NCBI GenBank assembly: GCA_015061285.1
Contig: SUWW01000009.1
Coordinates: 1-64,000, forward strand
DNA length: 64,000 nt
Origin: Bacteroidales bacterium
Lineage (GTDB): Bacteria; Bacteroidota; Bacteroidia; Bacteroidales; Marinilabiliaceae
Direction: 5' to 3'
Part shown: positions 8,886-17,672 of the stretch, piece after piece
Layout: each line of letters starts with the position of its first letter
Position numbering within the stretch: position 1 is the stretch's first letter
Notes under the pieces: model-generated
Database searches by the model: none
The model's input: only the letters and a program-made list of their open reading frames with translations
Told to the model about the DNA's origin: nothing
Translations under genes and position numbers: made by a program

Positions 8886-8991
8886 CGTCGAATTGAACGA
8901 ATTGATACTAAAGAGATTAGGTCTATTCGCAGAATGAATTAGTAGCGAATTGTCAATCGTAAAAAATTGGCTTCATTCGTTCAATTCGGCG
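8886..8991. repeat. Inverted repeat in the PUL (SGNH esterase to GH26 gap)
   Basis: Arms 8886-8902 (CGTCGAATTGAACGAAT) and 8975-8991 (ATTCGTTCAATTCGGCG) pair over 17 bp with one mismatch around a loop of about 70 nt. It occupies most of the 150-bp gap 8852-9001. A related arrangement lies at 49974-50088. Confidence 0.65.
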
Positions 8992-9001
8992 ATAATAATT
9001 A

Positions 9002-10390
9002 TCAAAAGTCATCGGCCGTAATAAAGCTCGAGGCCTGCACACCAGCGGCATTGCGCAGATTAGGCATTGCCGTGTCGCTCCATGCATAGCGAACATTCAC
9101 GGGCGTAGCTACGCCTTTGGCAGAGAGCTCTACCCTACCATCTTTCAAAATTTTGGCAGAGGCAGGCACATATTTTCCATCAGCGCCAGCAACCTCGAAC
9201 CAGTCGGGGGCTTTGCCGTCGGAGGTGCACAAACCTTCGGCGTTGTCGAAAGTTATGTAGGCCTTATTTTTCACCACATCCATTTTTTTGAATAGAGGTG
9301 CAGCATATTTATACTCCTTCTTGCCATACACAGTATTGAGCACAGCATTGGCAAAGCGTTCGGCAGCCTCCATCTTGTATGCAGGATGAATATTCACGGT
9401 ATCGGAGAGTTCGCCAATCACAACCATTGCAGTGTTAGGGATGTCGAGAGCACGACGTTGACGTTCGCGAATGGCAACGCCATTGCCCGAATTGTAGTGA
9501 TATGCCCCAATCTGCGCATAGACAATAGGCAAGTTGGCGCCAAAGAGTTCGCGCATCGAATTAGCCCACGAGAACATCATATCGGTGTAGGCATACTGGT
9601 TATCGACATTGGCTTCGCCTTGATACCACGCGATGCATGAAAATTTGAAACCTTCGAGTGGTGCTATCATGGCATTGTAGGCAGAGCCTGGTTTCTGCGG
9701 GCCCCAAATATTTTTAGGCAATGTTTCGTTGGCCGTACGTAGGTAATCGCAAAATTCATACGCAGTAGGGTTGGTCCATACTTCGATAGGCGTTCCCCCC
9801 CAACTTGAGTTTACCACGCCCACAACCACATTGAGCACCTCGCTGAGTTTGCAAGCCATCAAGTAGCCAATGGCCGAAAAATTACCTATCGTCTGTGTAT
9901 TAGCCACTTCCCATTTACCAGTAACATCGTGCGAAACTACTTCTGCAGTGCGATAGTCTACGTTGAACATACGTACGTCGGGGCGATAGATGTTTTTCAT
10001 CACCTCTTGGCGACCACGAAAACCTGCATTCACAGTCCATTCCATATTGCTCTGTCCTGAGCAAAGCACAACTTCGCCAATGCCTACATTGTGAATACTT
10101 AGGCTGTTATAACCAATAATATCAATGGTATAGCTATCGTGCGAGCCCGCAGGCGTATGCAATTGCACACTCCATTTGGCATTTGTATCGGCAACGGCGC
10201 GAATTGTATCCGATGCATTCCACGAAGCCACCACAGCAATAGGCTCACGCGTTTTGCCCCATCCCCAGATAGTGACTACTGAATTTTGCTCAAGCACCAT
10301 GTTGTCGGAAAAAATAGCGGGTAGCGTGACCGCCCAACTCGACAACGATGCAAATGCAATCAATGCTATTGATAATATTATTCGTTTCAT
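9002..10390 (-). CDS. SGNH acetylesterase, sialate O-acetylesterase-like
   Basis: 462-residue secreted esterase. After the signal peptide (about residues 1-20) comes the family opening L-P-A-I-F-S-D-N-M-V-L-Q/E-Q. The catalytic Ser114 is in C-S-G-Q-S-N-M-E-W, W-Y-Q-G-E-A-N follows near residue 260, and the Asp/His pair is in N-I-H-P-A-Y-K. The family is annotated as sialate O-acetylesterase, but such genes in plant-glycan PULs act on hemicellulose acetyl groups (for example CE20-like enzymes). In a mannan locus, deacetylation of acetyl-mannan is more likely than action on sialic acid. Its ATG abuts the stop of the GH130 gene (10390/10391). Confidence 0.86.
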   Translation of the reverse strand: MKRIILSIALIAFASLSSWAVTLPAIFSDNMVLEQNSVVTIWGWGKTREPIAVVASWNASDTIRAVADTNAKWSVQLHTPAGSHDSYTIDIIGYNSLSIHNVGIGEVVLCSGQSNMEWTVNAGFRGRQEVMKNIYRPDVRMFNVDYRTAEVVSHDVTGKWEVANTQTIGNFSAIGYLMACKLSEVLNVVVGVVNSSWGGTPIEVWTNPTAYEFCDYLRTANETLPKNIWGPQKPGSAYNAMIAPLEGFKFSCIAWYQGEANVDNQYAYTDMMFSWANSMRELFGANLPIVYAQIGAYHYNSGNGVAIRERQRRALDIPNTAMVVIGELSDTVNIHPAYKMEAAERFANAVLNTVYGKKEYKYAAPLFKKMDVVKNKAYITFDNAEGLCTSDGKAPDWFEVAGADGKYVPASAKILKDGRVELSAKGVATPVNVRYAWSDTAMPNLRNAAGVQASSFITADDF

Positions 10391-11575
10391 TTAGTGCAAA
10401 TATTGTATGTTATTATCAATCAACTCGTTAATTCGTTTTACAGAAGCAGCAGAGGTAAACTCATCTTCGGGCGTATTTATGCAATAGTCGAGCAGTTTAT
10501 CTACACTCGATTCTGCCACATGCATACGAGTGTCGCTCGAAGCGTAGTAGATGAGTATGCGGCCGTCGTCATCTTTGATCCAACCATTAGAGAATACCAC
10601 ATTGCTGACATCGCCTAAGCGCTCGGAGCCTGCAGGAGCAAGGAAATAGCCCGCTGGTTTATGTGTCACAACCCAAGGGCGCTCGAGGTCGGTGAGAAAC
10701 ATATACAAAACATAGCGCAGGCCAGCAGCAGTGTTACGTACACCATGAGCAAGATTGAGCCACCCCTTGTCGGTTTTGATAGGTGCAGGCCCCATACCAT
10801 TCTTAACTTCGTAGATAGTGTGGTATGTCTTAGCATCGATGATGAGTTCGTCGTCTACTTCGGCATGAGTGATGTCGTCGCAGAGGCCCCAACCTATACC
10901 GCCGCCACTTCCCGTATCGATGAAGCCATCTTGCGGACGAGTGAAGAATGCATATTTACCATTTACAAAATGTGGGAAGAGCACCACATTGCGTTGCTGC
11001 CCAGCATGCGAAATAAGGTCGGGCAAGCGTTCCCACGTTTTCAAATCTTTGGTGCGCGCAATGCCAGCAGCAGCCACGGCGCTACTTGTGTCGCCCGCGG
11101 GTGCATTAGGATCTTTGCGCTCGGTGCAGAACACGCCATATATATAGCCATCATCGTGTTGAGTGAGGCGCATGTCGTAGACGTTGGTGTCGGGGTTGCC
11201 TTCTATTTGTGGCATAGTGATAGGACGCGACCAAAAACGGAAATTGTCGACGCCATTAGGGCTTTCTGCCACAGCAAAAAACGATTTTCTATCGACACCT
11301 TCTACGCGCACTACAAGCAAATAGCGGCCATCGAGCTTTATGGCACCTGCGTTGAATGCTGCATTGTAGCTAATACGCTCCATAAATAGCGGATTAGTCT
11401 TTTCGTTGAAGTCGTAGCGCCAAGTCAAAGGGATATGCTCGCGAGTGATGATTGGATTGCGATAGCGTTTATAATACCCATTTTCAGAAAATGTGAGTTC
11501 GTTTTTCTGCGTAACAAGTCTTTCATATCTATCGATAATCGCGTTTTTTCTGTCTCTGAAATGTGATTCTGACAT
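10391..11575 (-). CDS. GH130 4-O-beta-mannosyl-glucose phosphorylase
   Basis: Cytoplasmic phosphorylase splitting mannosyl-beta-1,4-glucose with phosphate into mannose-1-phosphate and glucose. The 394-residue five-bladed beta-propeller carries the general-acid Asp, about residue 134, in N-V-Y-D-M-R-L, and the start R-Y-x-x-L-x-x-x-K-N is typical of the mannosylglucose subgroup. No signal peptide. It acts directly after mannobiose 2-epimerase. It lies in the PUL operon downstream of the exonuclease gene (39-bp gap) and adjoins the esterase gene. Confidence 0.94.
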   Translation of the reverse strand: MSESHFRDRKNAIIDRYERLVTQKNELTFSENGYYKRYRNPIITREHIPLTWRYDFNEKTNPLFMERISYNAAFNAGAIKLDGRYLLVVRVEGVDRKSFFAVAESPNGVDNFRFWSRPITMPQIEGNPDTNVYDMRLTQHDDGYIYGVFCTERKDPNAPAGDTSSAVAAAGIARTKDLKTWERLPDLISHAGQQRNVVLFPHFVNGKYAFFTRPQDGFIDTGSGGGIGWGLCDDITHAEVDDELIIDAKTYHTIYEVKNGMGPAPIKTDKGWLNLAHGVRNTAAGLRYVLYMFLTDLERPWVVTHKPAGYFLAPAGSERLGDVSNVVFSNGWIKDDDGRILIYYASSDTRMHVAESSVDKLLDYCINTPEDEFTSAASVKRINELIDNNIQYLH

Positions 11576-11614
11576 ATTGTTTTTTTCTATCTGGTTATTT
11601 TCAATTTAATCTAT

Positions 11615-12373
11615 TTACGAACGAGGCGCATCTTTGTGTACCACATCTACCGATTGGTCGATAAGCGGCAAATTGTTCAAGCGTAAATATACTTGAGCTG
11701 TGGCCAAAATATCTTTTTCGCAATATATAGCTATGCGCTTTAGAGCCTCTTCGTGAGGTTGTTCGGTGTAGTATACGCCAAATACTTGCGAGCCATCGAT
11801 GTCGTCTTTTGGAGTAGGTATGCCAAGAACATATGTAAGCAAATTGAGCGATGTATAGTTTTTGTAATCGCCAAATCGCCATAGTTCGAGAGTGTCGATG
11901 AGTTCGTTTTCCCAAGGCTTTTTGCCAGTAAGATTCATTTTGGCAGGAATGGGAACGTTGTTTATAATCATTCTTCTACATATGTATGGCACATCGAATT
12001 CCTTCACATTGTGGCCGCAGATGGTGCCAGAAGGCGACTTTTCGAAAAACGAAGTTACCATAGTAGCGAAATCGGCGAGCAGATGGCATTCATCGTCGTC
12101 GAAATAGGAAGTGCTTACAAAGACATTGCGACCTTCGCGCTGACGCACAAAGCCAACCGAGATACAGACAATCTTACCAAATTCGGCATATATACCAGCG
12201 CGATCGTAGATGGCATCGGGCGTAGGCTTTTCGCCATCAATAGTGGGAGCAATCTTTTCGGCTTTCGCGTTCCACAGGTGTTTGCCTCTCTCATCAACAT
12301 CGGCATAAGTGGCGCATTGCGGCACAGTTTCAATGTCGAGAAACATTATTTTATCTACATCGATATTTTTCAT
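11615..12373 (-). CDS. PolB-type 3'-5' exonuclease (DnaQ-like fold)
   Basis: 252-residue predicted 3'-5' exonuclease related to the proofreading domain of family B DNA polymerases. ExoI is F-L-D-I-E-T-V near residue 11, ExoII is G-H-N-V-K-E-F-D near residue 118, and ExoIII is Y-C-E-K-D near residue 215; all catalytic acids are present. It has no signal peptide and no link to glycan use, yet it lies between the lipoprotein GH26 gene (93-bp gap) and GH130 (39-bp gap) on the same strand, so it should be co-transcribed with the PUL. Confidence 0.9.
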   Translation of the reverse strand: MKNIDVDKIMFLDIETVPQCATYADVDERGKHLWNAKAEKIAPTIDGEKPTPDAIYDRAGIYAEFGKIVCISVGFVRQREGRNVFVSTSYFDDDECHLLADFATMVTSFFEKSPSGTICGHNVKEFDVPYICRRMIINNVPIPAKMNLTGKKPWENELIDTLELWRFGDYKNYTSLNLLTYVLGIPTPKDDIDGSQVFGVYYTEQPHEEALKRIAIYCEKDILATAQVYLRLNNLPLIDQSVDVVHKDAPRS

Positions 12374-12466
12374 TTCTCATTTACTATTTGACAAAATGCA
12401 AATTTCAACATCGAATGTAATAAATCTCTATCCTCAATCGTCAAATTCTAATTATCAACTATCATC

Positions 12467-13858
12467 TTACCATTGAGGTAAATCGTCGCGCCACAAGATA
12501 TTTGCACAATTGGCAGCATCGGTCCACCAAGCGGTGTTGGCGTGTTCGCTATCTTCGAGTTTTGTAAGGTTATAGGTATACCAAGGCATGAAGAAGCTCC
12601 ATTTGGCACCTGCATTGAGTTGTTCGCTTATGTTGCCTACCGAACCGCATTCGCTAAGCGTAACAATTTTGTGGGCCCAGCATTCACTAAGTAGTTCATA
12701 CATCTTGGCGCACTGAGCATAGGTGCGATTATATATATCTACACTAATAATGTCGACATACTCATCGCCTGGATACCACACTTCGTCGCATTTAGTGATA
12801 TCATTGTCGATACCTGCCGTCCATACCCAAATGAGATTATCGAGGCCTTTGTCTTTATAGTAGTTGAACATATATTTCCACAAAGCCACATACGTTTCTG
12901 GACCATCGTAGCCCCACCAGAACCAAGCATCGCCACCGCCGTTTAGATAATTACCCGAAGCTTCGTGCAAAGGACGGAAGATGACGGGAATGCCAGCCTC
13001 TTTATATTTCAACAGATAAGTAGCACCATCGTCGAGCATAGCCTTGAAAAATGCGTTTTCCCATGTGCCATCTGCGATAGCATTCTTAGCGCTGAAGCCA
13101 TGAGTGTTGTAGCTCCAATCATCTTGGGTTGAGGCATTAGCTTCGCTCGAAGGCACCATCATGTGCCAACTGGCAGCCACAAGACCACGGTTTTGCCAAT
13201 GCGTTTGGTAGGTATTTATGTTGTCGTAGTTCGACTTTCCCCACGAATATTGTAGATGTATGAGGTCGATAGTATATATGGCAGGATATTTTCCCACAGC
13301 ATTGTATACAAGATTAGCCTCGTTAACTTGTGTAGAGACATTCGCCATGGCGCCCGAAATGGTTTTCTGTCCATATTGCGATGCAAGATAGTCGTAGACC
13401 TTTTGCGCTTGCGCATTACCATTGACGAGCGTAGCGGTAATGGTAGGCTCGGCTGCAGCTATGGTAGAAAACGTTACAGAATGTTCGGCAACGGCAGCAC
13501 CTCCGTTTTTGCTAACGAAAAATCCTTCTGGGATAGTCAGTTTGTAGGTTTTGCCTTTTTTCAAAGGTTCGGGAATGGAGAACGTAAGCGTCTTGCCATC
13601 GCGCGCGAAAGCAGAAAAGCCACACGCAGTACCATTGAAATCGGCATTGAGCGTAGTTTTGAAGTTAACCTCATCGCTATACGTAAGTATGATTTGAGTA
13701 GTATTTATGTCAATGTCGGTAGCGCCATCGGCAGGTTGCGAACTAACGAATGTGGGCACAACGTCAGTTTCTGTTTTTTCATCGTCGCCACAAGCCATAA
13801 GTAGCACCGGAGAAAGCAGCGCCAACATAAGTAAAATGCCTAATTTCCTTTTCATCAT
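12467..13858 (-). CDS. GH26 endo-beta-mannanase, surface lipoprotein
   Basis: 463-residue lipoprotein with lipobox L-L-M-A-C (Cys23) followed by G-D-D-E, acidic residues that resemble surface-export signals of Bacteroidetes. An SbsA-like Ig domain (about residues 35-135, P-A-D-G-A-T-D-I) precedes the GH26 catalytic domain. Acid/base Glu299 is in R-P-L-H-E-A and nucleophile Glu403 in T-L-S-E-C-G. It probably cuts mannan at the cell surface to feed SusCD. A second ATG three bases into the gene would give a product one residue shorter. Confidence 0.92.
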   Translation of the reverse strand: MMKRKLGILLMLALLSPVLLMACGDDEKTETDVVPTFVSSQPADGATDIDINTTQIILTYSDEVNFKTTLNADFNGTACGFSAFARDGKTLTFSIPEPLKKGKTYKLTIPEGFFVSKNGGAAVAEHSVTFSTIAAAEPTITATLVNGNAQAQKVYDYLASQYGQKTISGAMANVSTQVNEANLVYNAVGKYPAIYTIDLIHLQYSWGKSNYDNINTYQTHWQNRGLVAASWHMMVPSSEANASTQDDWSYNTHGFSAKNAIADGTWENAFFKAMLDDGATYLLKYKEAGIPVIFRPLHEASGNYLNGGGDAWFWWGYDGPETYVALWKYMFNYYKDKGLDNLIWVWTAGIDNDITKCDEVWYPGDEYVDIISVDIYNRTYAQCAKMYELLSECWAHKIVTLSECGSVGNISEQLNAGAKWSFFMPWYTYNLTKLEDSEHANTAWWTDAANCANILWRDDLPQW

Positions 13859-13876
13859 CTATCTTATTGTTTATCA

Positions 13877-13923
13877 ATAAAAAGAATCATCGCACAGATA
13901 ATGTTTCATACCTATGCGATGAT
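13877..13923 (-). terminator. Hairpin with T-run inside the PUL operon
   Basis: On the minus strand ATCATCGCATAG pairs with CTGTGCGATGAT (12 bp, one G-U) and is followed by TCTTTTTAT. It lies in the 79-bp gap after the second glycan-binding protein and before the surface GH26 gene. It looks like a partial terminator or an RNA stabiliser. Confidence 0.7.
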
Positions 13924-13937
13924 GCTAAACAAAAAAA

Positions 13938-16316
13938 CTACTTTATAGCGACCTTGGTCAAGGTATAATTCTGACCAGTAATGATAAGACCATTGTTAGC
14001 TACCAAATCGTCCAAAATATCTTTTGTGAGTTCTATCTCGTAGCTTGTAGTAACTGTACCACTACCGAGATCGACTTGCTTGTATGCATCGCCAGGCAAG
14101 TTACCCCAGCCATCACCATGACGGAGCGAGAAGCAATACCAGCCATTGTCGTCGTCCGATGTGAAATAGAGATATAGCGTCTGACCTGCAGAAACCGACG
14201 ACCAGTCGAAACCACCATTAGCAAGAGCTGCCAATGACTTTTCAGATTCTTCGCCACCCCAATTGATGTGTTGTGAACCTTCCCAAATAGTTTTAGGTGC
14301 TGAATAGTCAACAATAACACTCACCTTTGAGAATATGAGGTCGCTACCTTGAATTATCAAAGCTGCGCCTTCAAAATCGCCATCTGTTGCATGATTATCG
14401 CCTAAATGTTGAAGAACTTCACTTGTAAGCGTGATGTCGTAGTAATGCTCTTCAGCGGCACCGCCATTCCACCATTGGTATTCTTCAATGTCGGAAGGAA
14501 CGAGCGTACCAAGAAACTCTTTATTCCATGAGCCATCATTGAGTTGAGCTTGTGCCCAAACGCCATCTTTGCCATTGAAATAGAGGCGCAAAGTGCTACC
14601 AGAAGGAATATTGGCAAGGTCGTTCCAATTAACAACTACTCTACCGCCATCAGACCAAGTAATCTCAAGTGGACCAGTCCAAAGTGTTGTCTCTATCACT
14701 CCTGATGCTACTACCGAAACCGTATAATCGACCTTTGTTTCGCCCGACACAAGTGTAATGGTTTGTGTGCCCACAGAAGTACCGACATATACATATAGCG
14801 TTTCGCCCGTGAGCAGATATTTGGTATCGTTGCCATTGAGCAAGACGTTGGTCAGGTTTCCGCCATTAATCACCTTAGCAGCAGCAAGATTATCAACCGT
14901 TACATTTTGTGATTCAAAGGCTACAGCATCAGCAAAAGCACAGAATGTGAAGCCGTTGACAGTAAAGCTTTCCGACAAAACGACCTCTTCACCGTTGTCC
15001 ATAATAGCCACCACTTTGCAACCATTTTCGGCAAGCAGAGGAACAACCACACTGAAGCCCGTTTCGGTTGCCTCAGGTGTAGCTTCGATGTCGCCAAACT
15101 TAATGGTGGTTATGCGCGTTGCGAGCGTTGCGGTGACGTTGAGTTTGTCGAGTGGAGTTGCACTCGCAGGGAAGTCACTTGCGACGGGTTTTGTAGTTAC
15201 AAAGCCACTGACAGCAATGGTTTGACCATTTTTGAGAGTCAAAGTTATATTGCCACTCTTAGCAGCGGCCGACACGGTAAGGCTTATTGTGCCATCACTT
15301 GCAAGAGAGACTGCCGTAGATTCCGATTCGCCATCGAAAGCAGCCGAAGCCACAAGGTCGAGGTCAGTGCCACTGAGCACCACTTTATCATCTACGCCAT
15401 ACGATTCTTTTGCATCTTTTATACTTACAACGGGCTGCTTAATAGCAATTGCTTCTGTTGCATACTCATCACCAGCGTAAGAAATAAGAGTAACCACACC
15501 ATCGATAGCCGTTGCTGGGACAGTAACGGAAATTGAGGTGAGTTCTTTGTAAAGTTCGTTGTTGGCTATAGCTATACCTTCTGCGCCATTGAATCTCACA
15601 TATTGTATTTGATTTAGTTGAGTACCCTCAATAGTTAGAGATTCGCCACTCTTAATGGTAGTAGCAGAAACTTTGGTGATGGTAGGAGCCGTAACGGTCA
15701 ATTCAGTTTCTGATACTATGCCAGTAAATTCAGAAGTAGAATCGGTCAAACTAAGCATATAACCAGCCACCACACTACCTGTTTTAGCCCAGATAGGGAC
15801 AATCACCTTCACTTCATAGCGCGAAGCAGAAGTAACTTCAGTGTTGGCACCATTGAACTCCACATGAGTAACATTAGCGAGATATGTACCCTTAATAGTC
15901 AACTCATCGCCAGGCTTTACTGTTTCGGGTGCCAGAGAGGTTATTGTTGTTGGCTCAGTGAAAGCAATATCGTCAGTTTCGAGCACTTTAGAGCCACCGC
16001 CGTAGACGAGTTGCACTTTACCAACAACAGCATCTTCGGGCACTATGCATCGAATGGTGTATTGGTCGACCACTTCGATATTCGAAACAGACACATTGTC
16101 GGGGAAGATGATGGTTTCAATCTGATTGAGACCGCTACCCTTGAACACCATGTAGCCGCCGCGCGTCAGTTGCAGTTGAGCAGCCGTGAGCGAAACACCA
16201 CCTTTTATCTGATTGGTGTCATAGTCATCGTCATCGTTGCAAGAGGTGAAAACTCCACCCATTGCTATAGAAAGGCTCATGACGAATAACAATATATATT
16301 TTCTGAAATCTTTCAT
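13938..16316 (-). CDS. Surface glycan-binding lipoprotein with IPT/TIG repeats
   Basis: 792-residue protein in the position of SusE/F or SGBP genes. The ATG at 16316 is preferred; the frame extends to a TTG at 16340. The lipobox V-F-T-S-C (Cys26 from this start) is followed by N-D-D-D-D-Y-D. At least two clear IPT/TIG Ig-like modules occur (P-T-I-T-S-L-A-P and P-T-I-T-K-V-S-A) among several beta-rich repeats. The C terminus holds two similar modules of about 120 residues, each opening T-x-W-x-G and each ending in a K-V strand motif, likely carbohydrate-binding. Predicted to hold mannan at the surface together with SusD. Confidence 0.82.
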   Translation of the reverse strand: MKDFRKYILLFVMSLSIAMGGVFTSCNDDDDYDTNQIKGGVSLTAAQLQLTRGGYMVFKGSGLNQIETIIFPDNVSVSNIEVVDQYTIRCIVPEDAVVGKVQLVYGGGSKVLETDDIAFTEPTTITSLAPETVKPGDELTIKGTYLANVTHVEFNGANTEVTSASRYEVKVIVPIWAKTGSVVAGYMLSLTDSTSEFTGIVSETELTVTAPTITKVSATTIKSGESLTIEGTQLNQIQYVRFNGAEGIAIANNELYKELTSISVTVPATAIDGVVTLISYAGDEYATEAIAIKQPVVSIKDAKESYGVDDKVVLSGTDLDLVASAAFDGESESTAVSLASDGTISLTVSAAAKSGNITLTLKNGQTIAVSGFVTTKPVASDFPASATPLDKLNVTATLATRITTIKFGDIEATPEATETGFSVVVPLLAENGCKVVAIMDNGEEVVLSESFTVNGFTFCAFADAVAFESQNVTVDNLAAAKVINGGNLTNVLLNGNDTKYLLTGETLYVYVGTSVGTQTITLVSGETKVDYTVSVVASGVIETTLWTGPLEITWSDGGRVVVNWNDLANIPSGSTLRLYFNGKDGVWAQAQLNDGSWNKEFLGTLVPSDIEEYQWWNGGAAEEHYYDITLTSEVLQHLGDNHATDGDFEGAALIIQGSDLIFSKVSVIVDYSAPKTIWEGSQHINWGGEESEKSLAALANGGFDWSSVSAGQTLYLYFTSDDDNGWYCFSLRHGDGWGNLPGDAYKQVDLGSGTVTTSYEIELTKDILDDLVANNGLIITGQNYTLTKVAIK

Positions 16317-16342
16317 TTCCGTAATGTTTTTACGTTTCAATA

Positions 16343-17656
16343 TTACTTATATGGCACTGCGCGAAGGTTGTCGAGTTTGAGAATTGGCGCACAAGCCGTA
16401 CCAGCTACGCCACCACCGTTAACCCACAAAATGAGGCTCGCAAATGCATCAGGCTCAAGCGTTTGTGCAGTAACCTTGCTTCCATCGTAGTTGTATACAA
16501 ACTCGCTGAATGGAATAGTTACCGTAATCCATTCGTCATTGGTATCGAACGAACCTGTAGCTTCCCACGGACGATAGATACCACGTGAAAGGTCTTTACC
16601 ACCATTGGCCGAGGTCTGTATATACGTATTATTTTGCCAAGTGTCGTTAGCGCAATCGGCAGCACTCGCAAACACCACTTGCAATGCGCCAGCCATCCAC
16701 GGATTGCTCTTTGGCACACATAGTTCAAACTTGAATGCCATATTCTTCCAATCGGTGAAATCGATGACGTTGCATATAGGTACACCTACGCCCGACGTAA
16801 TTCCCATTGGATTTCCGTTCCACGTGCCGCACCAGAAAGGAAGTTTGTAGTTCTCGTTCCACGATGCATTTTCATCGAGATCTTCCGGACCAAGTATTGC
16901 ATACTTACCAGTAATGCCTTCATCTTCGGATTGATATTTAGGCACATTCCAGCCTTGCGGAACAATGTCGGTTGTACCATCGAAGTCGGTGATGAGGCCG
17001 CGATCATCATTGAAGTTGAAACGAGTCGATTTCGTTGCGCCATACTTAGATGTAACGGTGATTGCGCCTGCTTGAGTGCAACCATCGGGCACAACGAACG
17101 AAACGGCCGTCTTGGTGCACGACTTGAATTCGGTAATTGTAGTTCCATCGGGCATAACTATCGTGAGAGGCGAATCTTCGTAATCGAGCAAATAGTCGCC
17201 ATTGATAGTAGCTATTTCGCCAGGTTTGAGCATTTCGCATGTCATACTATTCAACACTGGAGCTGGAATTCTGACAACGAAATCATACTTAGTAGTATCG
17301 CCACAGGAATTAACCATATAGATAATGTTCGACGAGTGGGAAGGCAGGTCGTTTGGCACAGTGCATATCAAAGTATGATCTGTTATAAGACTTGAATTGA
17401 GCACTGCCTCTACATCGTTGAAATAGAGTTTCGTTATAGAACGTAGATTGTTACCTATGAGAACCACAAGTTTTCCCATGAAGGCCTCGGTGATGAGCGA
17501 GTCTGAATTTGCTGGCGTAGTTATATATATAACTTCTGGAGAGCCACTTGCAACTTCATATTTATCTGGCTCATCTTCGCATGCTACAAATGCTACAGCA
17601 GCAAAAACTGAGAGCATTAACGATGCTGTTATCTTAAACATATTTCGTGTATTCAT
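16343..17656 (-). CDS. Surface glycan-binding lipoprotein, SGBP-B-like
   Basis: 437-residue lipoprotein immediately after SusD. The signal peptide ends in a lipobox (F-V-A-C near residue 26) followed by E-D-E-P. An N-terminal IPT/TIG-type domain (about residues 40-120) and a second Ig domain precede a C-terminal domain of about 210 residues resembling the binding domain of Bacteroides SGBP-B proteins (many Trp; ends D-N-L-R-A-V-P-Y-K). It probably binds mannan beside SusD. The gap to the next gene start is 26 bp. Confidence 0.83.
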   Translation of the reverse strand: MNTRNMFKITASLMLSVFAAVAFVACEDEPDKYEVASGSPEVIYITTPANSDSLITEAFMGKLVVLIGNNLRSITKLYFNDVEAVLNSSLITDHTLICTVPNDLPSHSSNIIYMVNSCGDTTKYDFVVRIPAPVLNSMTCEMLKPGEIATINGDYLLDYEDSPLTIVMPDGTTITEFKSCTKTAVSFVVPDGCTQAGAITVTSKYGATKSTRFNFNDDRGLITDFDGTTDIVPQGWNVPKYQSEDEGITGKYAILGPEDLDENASWNENYKLPFWCGTWNGNPMGITSGVGVPICNVIDFTDWKNMAFKFELCVPKSNPWMAGALQVVFASAADCANDTWQNNTYIQTSANGGKDLSRGIYRPWEATGSFDTNDEWITVTIPFSEFVYNYDGSKVTAQTLEPDAFASLILWVNGGGVAGTACAPILKLDNLRAVPYK

Positions 17657-17672
17657 CTTCTAATTGCTTTTT

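Noticed and set aside
9002-10390. Literal reading as a host sialic acid esterase
   Set aside because: No sialidase, NanA or other sialic acid genes are nearby, and the gene lies inside a mannan operon.
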